Shown: piece after piece, positions 24,095 to 34,334 of the stretch | Numbering within the stretch: position 1 is the first letter of the stretch | Layout: the number at the start of each line of letters is the position of its first letter | Source: Ahaetulla prasina | Lineage: Eukaryota; Chordata; Lepidosauria; Squamata; Colubridae | Assembly: GCF_028640845.1 (NCBI RefSeq) | Contig: NC_080546.1 | Coordinates: 35,843,520 to 35,907,519 of the forward strand | DNA length: 64,000 nucleotides | Direction: 5' to 3' | The notes under the pieces: generated by a model | What the model saw: only the letters and a program-made list of their open reading frames with translations | Database searches by the model: none | Told to the model about the DNA's origin: nothing | Translations under genes and position numbers: made by a program

Positions 24095-24705
24095 TGTATA
24101 CATTCATATAATATTAAGGAAAGCAGTTAAGAAGCCAAGCAGGTCTAATAAAAAACTCATTTGTAACTATTTCTGTGTCGTGTTAGACATAGTTATTGCT
24201 ATAATGATATGATATGAATCTAGATATAGTTTTTATTTATTGCATATTGGTTGTGTTGTGTATTTATGAAATCAACTTCAGAAACATTCTGTGAAATTGT
24301 TAAAAGGCTGTTCATGTTTGCTTTTTTTTGTATGTCTCCTGGTCTGAAAATTGTCATTTGTTTAAATGTTGTCATTTTTGCTTTTTTAAGTTACAATTTG
24401 TTTTACAATTAAAGTATAAGCAAAAAACGGATCATATCTTCATCCATGGCAGGTTTTACATTTGTTCAAGGATGATGTGGCTAGGCTAACATTGGCCTTC
24501 CCTTTTCTGATGAACCTAGTTACAATTTGAGCATGCACAAAATCTACACTTTTTTAAAAAAAAATCAGCAACTTCATCCGAAACACATACAAAGAAGTCG
24601 AGTCTATCTATTAGCATCATGTGTTAAAGGATGTCACTATGTGCTAAATCCCCATGTGCTCTTTCTCCAGGATGTTTGTGTAAAATAGTGCTCTTCAAAT
24701 TGTTT
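24095..24705. other. No recognised feature
   Basis: AT-rich unique-looking DNA. Confidence 0.45.
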
Positions 24706-24708
24706 ATA

Positions 24709-25065
<357 letters not shown>

Positions 25066-25345
25066 TAAGCACCCCTTTCCAACAGAAGGAATAACTGCAT
25101 CTAAATACAAGAAGAGCCTAAGAGCTTTGTGCTATATGATGGACTAACTAAAAAAGATCAAACCTGCCAGTTATAAGAAACAATTAAGATTATCTACTTC
25201 AGAATAGACCCTATGGCCTTTTGTAATGTTTGTTGTAAGTCAGTGTCAGCTAATTTTAACTTGTCACTGCAAACTGATATTAATCAAGGCAAAAATAGTT
25301 CGTGTTTTCAAATGGCAAGGATAGTCCTAATATGTTTTTTTTTTT
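25066..25345. other. No recognised feature
   Basis: Possibly further diverged L2 3' UTR; otherwise unassigned. Confidence 0.35.
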
Positions 25346-25602
25346 TTTGTTTACATTTATACCCCGCCCTTCTCCGAAGACTCAGGGCGGCTTACAATGT
25401 ATAGGGCAATAGTCTCATTCTATTTGTATATATTTACAAAGTCAACTTATTGCCCCCCCAACAATCTGGGTCCTCATTTTACCTACCTTATAAAGGATGG
25501 AAGGCTGAGTCAACCTTGGGCCGGGCTCGAACCTGCAGTAATTGCAGGCTTTGTGTTCTTAATAACAGGCCTTACCAGGCAGAGCTAAACCGGCCCATTA
25601 AT
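25346..25602 (-). mobile_element. tRNA-derived SINE with L2 tail
   Basis: On the minus strand it begins with a tRNA-like head (GGTTTAGCTCTGCCTGGTA box-A region; GGTTCGAGCCC box B). It continues with the shared core AAGGTTGACTCAGCCTTCC and ends with GTAAGCCGCCCTGAGTC and GGGCGGGGTATAAATG. That 3' end matches the L2 LINE tail at 24832 and 45256, which marks it as an L2-dependent SINE. Confidence 0.85.
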
Positions 25603-26265
25603 GTTAATATTAATATCTTAATACATCGCACAAAATTAAAATCTGCCTTAAGAAAACTATAATCTGTGCAATAAATGTGGTCTTCTTTCGTTTTCCTTTA
25701 TGACAAAATGCAAGCTATATTTGGTGGTGTCAAATTATTTAAGGCAGGCTGCATAGCTGGTGTGTGTATTTTTCTTTTAAATGGGTCATTTCATAGCCAC
25801 ATACCTAAGCAGCTGAGATGAACTTATACTTAGTCTTGGTACCATTCAAGACAATGTTTAACCTATGGTTTTTTTTTGGAAATTTAAAGGCCAATTGAGA
25901 GCTAGAAAGCAAATGCCCAGTATTACACTGCTAAGCTAAATGTGGCATAATTTAATTTACCAATTTTTGTAATTTGGAGAATGTTAAGTTTATCTGTTAT
26001 CATGTGATTAAACTGCCACCATAGCAGTTTAATTAGAAATAAAAGCTTTGCATTTGATAGTAGATCTGAAACAATTTCTTTGTGGAGGCAGTTCAGATAG
26101 TATATAATTTTTTAATACGGTGAAGTTGCAATTCATACTAGTGTGAGAATGTGTCTTGGCTAGTTTGTGCCATTTAGCAGCTTGCCCTGATGAATCTTAT
26201 GAATGTTTAACCCATAGAATCATCTGTGATCAAATCTTCATCAAAATCAAACTTCATCAAAACCT
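25603..26265. other. No recognised feature
   Basis: Unique-looking AT-rich DNA. Confidence 0.45.
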
Positions 26266-26267
26266 GA

Positions 26268-26712
26268 TGAAGTTTAACTCATAGAATCATCTATTGTAAT
26301 GTTCCTGTTAAAGCTTTAATTGCAATAATACAAGAGCAACCAATAGATTTAAACTTAATGTCAACCGCTTTAATCTAGATTGCAGAAAATATGACTTCTG
26401 TAACAGAATCATCAGTGTTTGGAATACTTTACCTGACTCTGTGGTCTCTTCCCATAATCCTAAAAACTTTATCCTAAAACTTTCTACTATTGACCTCACC
26501 CCATTCCTAAGAGGACCATAAGGGGTGTGCATAAGCGCACAAACGTGCCTACCGTTCCTGTCCTATTGTTTTTCTTTTCTTCTTCCTATATATATATATG
26601 CTTATATCACCTAATATTTACTCATATATATGTTTATATACTATATAACCTTTCTGTATGATACTTACATATATTGTTGTGACAAAATAAATAAATAAAT
26701 AAATAAATAAAT
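26268..26712 (+). mobile_element. CR1-like LINE 3' end (copy D)
   Basis: Very close to copy B at 18780-19200: shared FKLNVNRFNLDCRKYDF frame, GGGGTGTGCATAAGCGCAC, TCTATATATATGCTTATA-type 3' UTR and a TGTGACAAAATAAATAAATAA end. A short internal deletion sits after the GTCCTTCC block near 26303. Confidence 0.88.
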
Positions 26713-26927
26713 CTTGCAAATAACAGATACAGTAGATGGTGCTACAACTTTTTTTTTAAAGAAAAATGTTTAGTATATGCCTTGTCAATTGTCATTTAAT
26801 TAGTAATTGCCACCCTTAAGTAAGTCTTTTGTTTTAGAAAACTAACCTTGTAATGTGGTGAGTTTGACTGCTGTGTGTGGACTAAAATGTTGCTCATCAG
26901 GAGATTTTGGGCAAATTATTATCTCTC

Positions 26928-27248
26928 AGCCCAACCAGGGGTGGGTTCAGCGGTGGGATTCAAGTAATTTAACAACTGGTTCTCTGCCCTAATGATTTCT
27001 TCCAACAACCAGTTTGCCAAACTGCTCAGAAAGTTAACAACCGGTTCTCCCAAAGTGGTGCGAACTGGCTGAATCTCACCACTGGGTGGGTTCCACTTAC
27101 CTTTACTACTGGTTCGCAATGGGAACGTACGTGCATGCCCAGATCATCAGTGATGACCTCAGGGTGGGTGGGCAGAGCCTCCCGCCACCATTACTACCGG
27201 TTCACAAGAACTGGATCGAACCGGGAGCAACCCACCACTGAGTCCAAC
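26928..27248. mobile_element. hAT-type element (outer), interrupted by another hAT MITE
   Basis: The outer element spans 26936-27240, starting CAGGGGTGGGTT and ending AACCCACCACTG. Its duplication is AGCCCAAC (26928-26935) versus AGTCCAAC (27241-27248). A second hAT MITE is inserted 12 bp inside its left end. Confidence 0.88.
26940..27092. mobile_element. hAT-type MITE nested in another hAT element
   Basis: Inner element 26948-27084, of the CAGTGGTGGGATTCA family (here CAGCGGTGGG). A perfect 8-bp duplication, GGTGGGTT, at 26940-26947 and 27085-27092 copies the outer element's own end. Confidence 0.92.
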
Positions 27249-27502
27249 CTATTACAGCAGGTTATTGTTATGAAGATTAAAAATGTCTACATGTTCACAG
27301 AACTGAGCTATATGGAAGAATGGCAGGATACAAATGCAAGAGAATCACAAGTAGTGGATTCCAGACTGACAACCCTTTATAGTACCATCAAATAGTGTAT
27401 CTTTGGTTTGGCTCATTTTAATACTTTATCTTCTGCAATATTAGTTAGGCTTTTCAGTAGAATCTTATTCACTGAGAGCTGCAGCTGAAAATGAACCTGA
27501 GA

Positions 27503-27626
27503 TCCAACCTTGGCAACTTTAACACTTGTGGATTTCACCTCCCAGAATTCCCCAACATGGCTGGCTAGGGAGTTCTGGGAATTGAAGTCCACAGGTCTTA
27601 AAGTTGCCAAGGTTGGAACTCCTGCC
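27503..27626. mobile_element. Decayed palindromic hAT-type MITE
   Basis: Same family as 8547-8689: inverted arms around CCAACCTTGGCAACTTTAA and TTAAAGTTGCCAAGGTTGG. The terminal bases are eroded and no clear duplication remains. Confidence 0.85.
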
Positions 27627-29418
27627 TTAATTCATACTTTTCCCATTGTCCTTCTAATATGCAGGTATTTTCATAACAAAAACTAAATCTATGATAAGGT
27701 AGAAGTGATTAGCTTCTACTGTTTGGAATCCTGCCATCAGTAATAATTGCAATTCTTGATACATACTCTTACTTAAGGCAGAATAATACTTTTTTAATAA
27801 TAATTTTTAGTCATTTAAACTAACACATTTCAGTCATAACTATCTATAATTGTAATCAACCAAAGCTATAATCACCTTGTTTATTCATTTCAGTTTTATT
27901 TTTTATTTTTTTATCTTTATATTTGTTTTCTTTAAAAAAAGAAAATTCTTATTTGTACTAAATGACTACATTTTGTAGTGTTGCAGCTGGACAGAAAAGG
28001 ATTGTTTGTAAAATCAAGGCTGAGGGTTATCATGAAGGAACAACTCCAATGTTTTAAAAGAAAAAAATATGAAATTTGGATATCAGAAGTTGTGTACAAA
28101 AGTCTATTGTGTACAAAAGTCTAAAAAAAAGTCTATTTTTTAATTTATGAATGCAGTGGTGATCTTATATCATCAAATAATTATTTACCTGGGATCAGTA
28201 TTTGTATAAATATTTTTTTAACAAATTGGTCAAACTTTATGCACAAAACATAGGTTCTCTTTATTTACTGAAAACATTTACTTCTCACCATTTATAGCTG
28301 AATTCATCATGATTAGCAATATTAACATCTGAAATGCCAAATACATTTATCTAACTGCTATTTCAACAAAGCTAAATAAATTAGCACTATTCTGCTTCAT
28401 ATCCAAACTGAAATCCCAAAGAATGTAAAGAACACCAGTTTATGCAGAATTCCTTACATATCATTCTGGGGAAGGTTATATGTCAGATATTCCAGAACAC
28501 CAGAAGGAAAAAACACAACATTGAATAAAATGAAGATGAACATATAATCTGATTTTGTATATGGCTATTTCCCATGAATAGCAGCCAAGAGATGCCATCT
28601 GTTTCAAACCCCAGCCAACACGCTCTGAAAAAGTCTTTACCTGATGTCAAAAAATCAACATGAAGAAAATAAAATAGCATTTTTTCATGAGTACCTGGGG
28701 CAAATCTTTGCAACCATATAACCATTGTTTGACTCACACAGCAGTGATCTTTGTTGCTGCTTCTCCCATAATATTCCTCACCACTTCAATGACAGCTTTT
28801 TTATGACAACTTTTTCAGTATCTTGGTTTATTATCATAACTAGTTCTAGCATTACAATGTGAAGCAATCATTTTAGATAGCAGATGCTAAGAAACAGCAA
28901 TGGTATCCTTCTGAGCCTCTTAGCTGTTTCTCATGACCAAAAAATAGTTATATATTTTATACAGTCTAGTCTGTCCTCCTCCACAATTAGCCATATGTCA
29001 TATAGCATATTAGATCATTTTCAACTTTCATTATATTGTGATGTGATGCATAGATTATCCTAGCAGTAAGGTTCAAATTTCAATTTCCCATCCTTCTGGT
29101 TCTGTATATGAAACGCACTGGAAAGCACTTAAACATCTTATGCTAATCCTATGAGTTATGTATGCTTCAATCAATTATTTTATAGGTCTCTTGACAGGAC
29201 TGTAAAGTTTGTAAAGTCTTGAAAGCTGTAAAGTATTTTTTGCAACATTTTTTCTCATCATCTTTAACCCCATATAGAATTGAAGGAATTTGCAGGTAGA
29301 AAATATATATTGTGTTTTAAAAGCTATACATTTCTCGAGCTATGCACAACTGAACAGTATTCTAAAATTTGTATTCCAATTTGGAGTACAAATTTTACTT
29401 AGTTATTAATACTCAGTA
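27627..29418. other. No recognised feature
   Basis: About 1.8 kb of AT-rich, apparently unique DNA. The open stretch at 28483-28737 is not recognisable as a protein. Confidence 0.5.
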
Positions 29419-29419
29419 A

Positions 29420-29420
29420 T

Positions 29421-29451
<31 letters not shown>

Positions 29452-29497
29452 TTATTCGTATTTTTATACCGCCCTTCTCCGAAGACTCAGGGCGGTG
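29420..29497 (-). mobile_element. Minimal L2 LINE tail
   Basis: Only about 75 bp: a (TTTA)n tail at 29420-29452 plus TTTTTATACCGCCCTTCTCC and GACTCAGGGCGGTGAG. An extreme 5' truncation of the L2 family. Confidence 0.85.
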
Positions 29498-29799
29498 AGT
29501 ATTAATCAGTATTAATCAGTTACTGGATGTATTGTGTTGGATTCAAGTCAAGTATTCTTATACATTAAAAATTACAAATATTCTAAACTTGACTTAGAAC
29601 CACATCCACTGAGCTTTTGTAACATGTTAATTATTTAAGAAATTAACTAAATTTGGATTAGAAAAGCAGACCAATTTGTCTTACATTTTTTTTATGATGG
29701 AAGTTTTGTTCCAATTAACATTTCTAGCCAAAAATAAGAGTTTGATATTTCTGCAAGAATGTTATTCAGTACTTCTAACTAGTTGTCCTGATTACCCCA

Positions 29800-30218
29800 C
29801 TCTGAAAATCATGATGTAGGAGTTGACCTGGTGCACCACCTGGGAGTTCTTCTGGACCCACTGCAAAGTATCTCTTAGCCACAACTGTCACCTGCTCTTT
29901 GATGCCGTAGTCATCTCTCATTTAGATTACTGTAATGCATTCTACATGGGACAACCCTGGAAGAGTATTTGGAAACTACAACGGGTGCAGAATGCAGCAG
30001 CGCATATACTGTAGTTCTGGAAGCCCCCATGGTGGCACATATAACATCACTGTTGTGTGAGCTGCATTGGTTACCAGTTTACTTTGGACCAGTTCAAGGT
30101 GTTGGTTATTATTTTAAAATCCTAACATAGCAAAGGTTCAGCATATCTGAAGAGCTGTCTCACCTCATTGGGACTAGTCTTTTCCAGTTTGTGCCAGTAG
30201 AAGAGACCTGCTACAGAC
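29800..30218 (+). mobile_element. Old L2-clade LINE fragment, RT C-terminus
   Basis: The frame at 29823-30014 contains VVISHLDYCNAFYMG and LQRVQNAAAHIL, matching the SRLDYCNALYMGLP and LQLVQNAAAR blocks of the young L2 at 45418-46482. It is diverged with stops and lies head-on against the younger minus-strand copy at 30222. Confidence 0.8.
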
Positions 30219-30221
30219 CCC

Positions 30222-30912
30222 ATCTCTATTTATTATTTATTTATTTATTAATCATACTTATATACCGCACCATCTCCTGTAGGACTCAGGGCGGTTCACA
30301 GGCATATTAAAACAATATAATAAATAAGCACTAAAACCCAGTTAAGACTAAATATTATCATGGCCTGATCACTAAAACAGTAAAAACCAGTAAAAACCCC
30401 ATTAAAATTTTGCTAAAACATTTTATTCTTAGGCTAGTCCAGCGCGCTGAAATAATAGAGTCTTCAGTTCACGTCTGAAGGTCCGGAGGTCGGGGAGTTG
30501 TCGTAATCCCGGAGGAAGCTCGTTCCACAGGGCTGGTGCTGCCACAGAGAAGGCCCTCCCCCTGGGGGTCGCCAACCTACATTGTTTGGTCGACGGCACC
30601 CTGAGGAGGCCTACTCTGTGGGAGCGCACAGGTCGTTGGGAGGCAATCGGCGGCAGAAGGCGGTCTTGAAGGTATCCCGGTCCTAAGCCATGGAGCGCTT
30701 TAAAGGTGGTAACCAAAACCTTGAATTGCACCCGGAAGACTACCGGTAGCCGGTGTAGGCCGCGCAGGATGGGTGTTATATGGGAGCAGCGCAGTGCTCC
30801 CTCTATCACCCGCGCGGCCGCACCTGGAGCCTCCGGGTGCTCTTCAAGGGGAGCCCCATGTAGAGAGCATTGCAATAGTCCAGGCAGGAAGTGACGAGGG
30901 CGGAACCTGTAA
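30222..30912 (-). mobile_element. L2-clade LINE 3' portion, 5'-truncated
   Basis: An open minus-strand frame of 148 codons at 30429-30875 encodes the RT C-terminal region: ARVIEGALRCSHITPILRGL, FKVLVTTFKALHGLGPGYLQ, LWNELPPGLRQLPDLRTFRR. It is followed by 3' UTR and the CCGCCCTGAGTCC tail near 30275 with a (TTTA)n end. A small deletion sits near the QNAAARV block. Relatively young, judging by the preserved frame. Confidence 0.9.
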
Positions 30913-31339
30913 ACATATCAGGGGTGAAAACTAATTTTTTTTGCTACTGGGTCTGTGGCCGTGGCTTGGTGGGCATGGCTTGGTGGGGGGTGGGCATGTG
31001 ACTGAGTGAGCATGGCTATGTGACTGGGGGATCAAAAGAAAGAAACTTACTAGCAATGTCCTGCTGGAGCAGGGTTGCCAAACCAAAAAATGGGGTGGGG
31101 GGAGGAGTCCATTTTTCCCCCCAGCAAGCTTCAGAAAGGGTTTTTTTTAACTTTTAAAAGCATTTTTTCAGCCAAAGAAAAAATGCTTTTAAAAGTAAAA
31201 AAAAAAAAAAAAACCTCTGATGATCATGCGGCTCAGCTGGGCATTGTGGGGGGGGGCAGGGATTTTTGTTACCTGCCGCCTTCACTACTGGATTGGGCTA
31301 TCCGGTCCGAACTGGGAGCATTTCACCCCTGAAACATAT
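30911..31339. mobile_element. hAT-type element with perfect 8-bp duplication
   Basis: A 413-bp element at 30919-31331. CAGGGGTGAAAAC start and TTTCACCCCTG end, with AAACATAT duplicated at 30911-30918 and 31332-31339. The interior has GGCTTGGTGGGCATG repeats and an A/T stem near 31140-31212. Non-coding. Confidence 0.93.
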
Positions 31340-31344
31340 TAAGG

Positions 31345-31708
31345 GGTTAGGGCAGTGGTGAAATCCTCTGAGGTCTGCTACTGGTTCTCTGTGCACGTGC
31401 ATGCATGGTGCGCACCATGCGCACTTCATGTGCAGTGCTGAAAAAGAAGGCTTAAGAAGTCTTTTCTAAGGTAAGTAGAACAGTGAGATGGGGAACAGCT
31501 ATGCCGCATGAATTAGATTTGCTAGAAAGCAGGATTTTCTGCTTTCTAGTAAATATAAATCGTGCAGCACAGTTGATGGTCGTAAATACCGGTTCGTCCG
31601 AACTGTTAGAATATTTTTTACTACTCGTTTGTCTGAACCAGTAGCTTTTATTATTACCGGTTCACCAGAACCGGTCTGAACTGGTAGCATTTCATCCCTG
31701 GGTTAGGG
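31345..31708. mobile_element. hAT-type element with perfect 8-bp duplication
   Basis: A 348-bp element at 31353-31700. CAGTGGTGAAATCC start and ATTTCATCCCTG end, with GGTTAGGG duplicated at 31345-31352 and 31701-31708. Contains several ACCGGTTC motifs. It lies only 21 bp from the preceding hAT. Confidence 0.93.
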
Positions 31709-31723
31709 TGTTAGCTAACAAAT

Positions 31724-31833
31724 AATGAAATTATTTGTTCAGAAATAGCTTGATTCAGATACATAACTAGCTAACTAGTTAGCTAACTAGTTATGTATCT
31801 GAATCAAACTATTTCTGAACAAATAATTTCATT
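31724..31833. repeat. Long inverted repeat (47-bp arms)
   Basis: The arms 31724-31770 and 31787-31833 are inverted copies differing at one position, with a 16-bp spacer made of CTAACTAG/TTAGCTAACTAG sub-repeats. No known terminal motif or convincing target duplication is seen. Confidence 0.9.
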
Positions 31834-31839
31834 TTGCTG

Positions 31840-32228
31840 GGATTAAGCTTGAGGTGCCTTTTACCATCCAGGTCTTCATAGCCTCCAGACTTCCTTGAAC
31901 TAATGGTACTGTATTGTTAGATAATGCATTGTTATCACTAGCAGCAACTCCAAGTATAGTAATGCCATAAGTCTGCAGTACTGTATGAAAGTTAACTGCA
32001 CTGCTGATCACTCTTTTTATATGTAAAGGAAAATGTTGGGGGAGATATCAGCAAAAAAAATGTATTCAGACTCAGTTATTCTGTTTTCTCAGCCTTGTGC
32101 CAAGACAAATGAAACAGAATTATGTTCTCTACTAGAATGCTAGCTCTTTGTCTTAGCATATTTGATTGAAATGAAAATAATGCTCATTACCACTATGGAC
32201 TACAGCCTTTTTTGTTCCCATTTAAGCC
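31840..32228. other. No recognised feature
   Basis: Unique-looking DNA. Confidence 0.4.
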
Positions 32229-32229
32229 A

Positions 32230-32348
32230 GTTCAACAGCCTTTCCCAACCTGATGTCTTCCAGACATATTGGATGGCAACTCCCATTGGCCATGTTGGCT
32301 GAAAACTTTAGGAGTAGTCATCTCAACCCAGCTGGAGAGCAGAATAGA
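32230..32348. mobile_element. Probable decayed palindromic DNA element
   Basis: CCTTTCCCAACCTGATG, then GGATGGCAACTCCCATTGGCC, resembles a common amniote hAT-like repeat with a CTCCCAT centre. Only one arm is well preserved. Confidence 0.45.
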
Positions 32349-33790
32349 GGAAAAGATTGCTATACAGTTTTGTAAAACTTGAACTTATTTATCAAATAAA
32401 AACATTCCTTTTACAAGTAAGCCTAATGTGAAAATGCAATTTTAGGCCTGGCAGATCTTTTTTCTCTCTTGGTTCCTCTGTTTATAACTTGATCAACAAT
32501 ATTGTAGAGAGGCTCCATTGCTAATATGGGCACACATGACCATTTTTTCCCTCTTTAAACTATATGTTGAAAGACTAGAACAGAAATCTGTTTTCCACAT
32601 GTCATTTCAGAGAAGGAACATGGTTTGGTCCTACTACTCCTAAAGCAATTTGGCCACTTGTCATCTGGAAGTATTTTAAAAGGCACCTCAAGGGAAAAAA
32701 ATAACAAACCAAATAGTGCTGGTTTACCACAATGGAACAGATACGGAATGTGATCAGTTAGCTGCAAGCTGCAGATAAACACGCACATAGAGGAGCCAGC
32801 AAAGACAAACAGAAACCATGTTATCGTCCGGTCGAACACGAAGAATTTGGAGTAAATTGATGGCATTGTTTATATTTTTTTGCTTCTGTCCCTCTTCCCC
32901 CCCCCCCTTAAAGCGGTAATTGAGAGCTTCAGAGTGTTCTTCTACATATAGCTTCCAGCAGCTTCAGATTATTTTTATATAACTATCTTGGGGTTAGGTG
33001 AGTTATACTGTTAATTTTATACTGCATGACTGAATAACTGGAAAAATGTAATGATCTTTTTGACTATCAGTTTAGATGAGAATCAAAATAAATTTGTCCT
33101 TTTAAATAATCCTTATTATTCCTGTTGGACTATGAAATCATTCCACTGTTTATTACCTCCTTCTGGGCCTATTGCAATGAGATGCTTAATAATTGAGCTG
33201 ATTTAAAAATTTTAAAAAGCTAGATACTTCCATTTCATTTAGCAAAATGTTATTTTGTGTGCACGCGTGTAAGGAATCAGCAAATATAGAAAGAGGGTTG
33301 TTAATCTACATTACTGAATCTGTGGCATGAGATACAAGACAAAGTTGTTCCCTTTCCTCAATCAGAAATTGGTGAGAGATAACAAAGGTACGTTAACATT
33401 CGCAATAAAGCAACTTGTCTACATCAGACCCCCTCCAGAGAAGAGTTAGAGAATAACTTGTAATAAGCTTGAGACTAAAATAACTCAAAAGCCTTCTGAT
33501 ATGAGTGCCTCCAGAAGGGAGTTGAGATCAATCCATCTTCCATGACGCTCCAGGGTTCAGAGGACGGAAGTCTTGGATTCACTTCAGTAGAATCTCTCTG
33601 AACTCAGCCCAGGGCAAGGAAAACAAGCAAGACTTTAAACAGAGGTATTTGCTTAATTTATGCAAAATGCTACAATGACCCTGGGATGCTTTAGATTCTC
33701 CTTTTTATTTTTTAAACAAGCACAAGGGAATGCCTTGTCAGTTTATATTTTTCTATAGGCAGATGTGCAGGATTAACTTTCTAATGTCTT
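32349..33790. other. No recognised feature
   Basis: Unique-looking DNA with a C-run at 32899-32908. Confidence 0.5.
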
Positions 33791-33797
33791 TATCAGA

Positions 33798-33862
33798 GTG
33801 GAGTGGAGTGGAATGGAATGGAATGGAATAGAATAGAATAGAATAGAATAGAATAGAATAGG
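33798..33862. repeat. (GGAGT/GGAAT/AGAAT)n microsatellite, left part
   Basis: The pentanucleotide array grades from GAGTG to GGAAT to AGAAT. It is interrupted by a hAT element and resumes at 34257. Confidence 0.95.
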
Positions 33863-33865
33863 ATT

Positions 33866-34260
33866 CAGAGGTGGTATTCAACCAGTTCGGACCGGTTCTC
33901 CCAAACTGGTAGCGGAAATCACGGGTGTGCCCACCCACCCACTATGCCATTTATGCCATCTTATTTAGGCATGTTTTTGAGGCTGGGCACCAGTAGTGGG
34001 TTTCTACCAGTTCACCCCAGTTCGGGAGAACTGGTAGTGGTGGGAGTGGGAGGTTCCGCCCACCCACCCAGATGTCATCATGGATGCTCTGCACATGCAC
34101 AGAAAGTCCTGCACCTGCGCAGAAGCACCACGCGTGAGCAAAACAAGCGCACACATACAAATGCTCACAGTTCCAAACCAGTAGTGAAGTTAAGTGAAAA
34201 CCACTACTGCTGGGCGCGCACACATTTCTTGGTAGGAAAAGTAAGTGAATATCACCATAG
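33866..34260. mobile_element. hAT-type element inside an (AGAAT)n array
   Basis: The left end CAGAGGTGGTATTCAAC and the degraded right end GTGAATATCACCATAG form an inverted pair. Both flanks are the same AGAAT array, so the 8-bp duplication cannot be separated from the repeat (left flank ATAGGATT). A second hAT at 33991-34209 lies inside it. Confidence 0.75.
33983..34217. mobile_element. hAT-type element nested in another hAT
   Basis: A 219-bp element at 33991-34209 running from CAGTAGTGGGTTTC to AAAACCACTACTG. Its duplication is CTGGGCAC (33983-33990) versus CTGGGCGC (34210-34217). Confidence 0.88.
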
Positions 34261-34334
34261 AATAGAATAGAATAGAATAGAATAGAATAGAATAGAATAG
34301 AATAGAATAGAATAGAATAGAATAGAATAGAATT
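34257..34334. repeat. (AGAAT)n microsatellite, right part
   Basis: About 15 clean pentanucleotide units. Confidence 0.97.
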
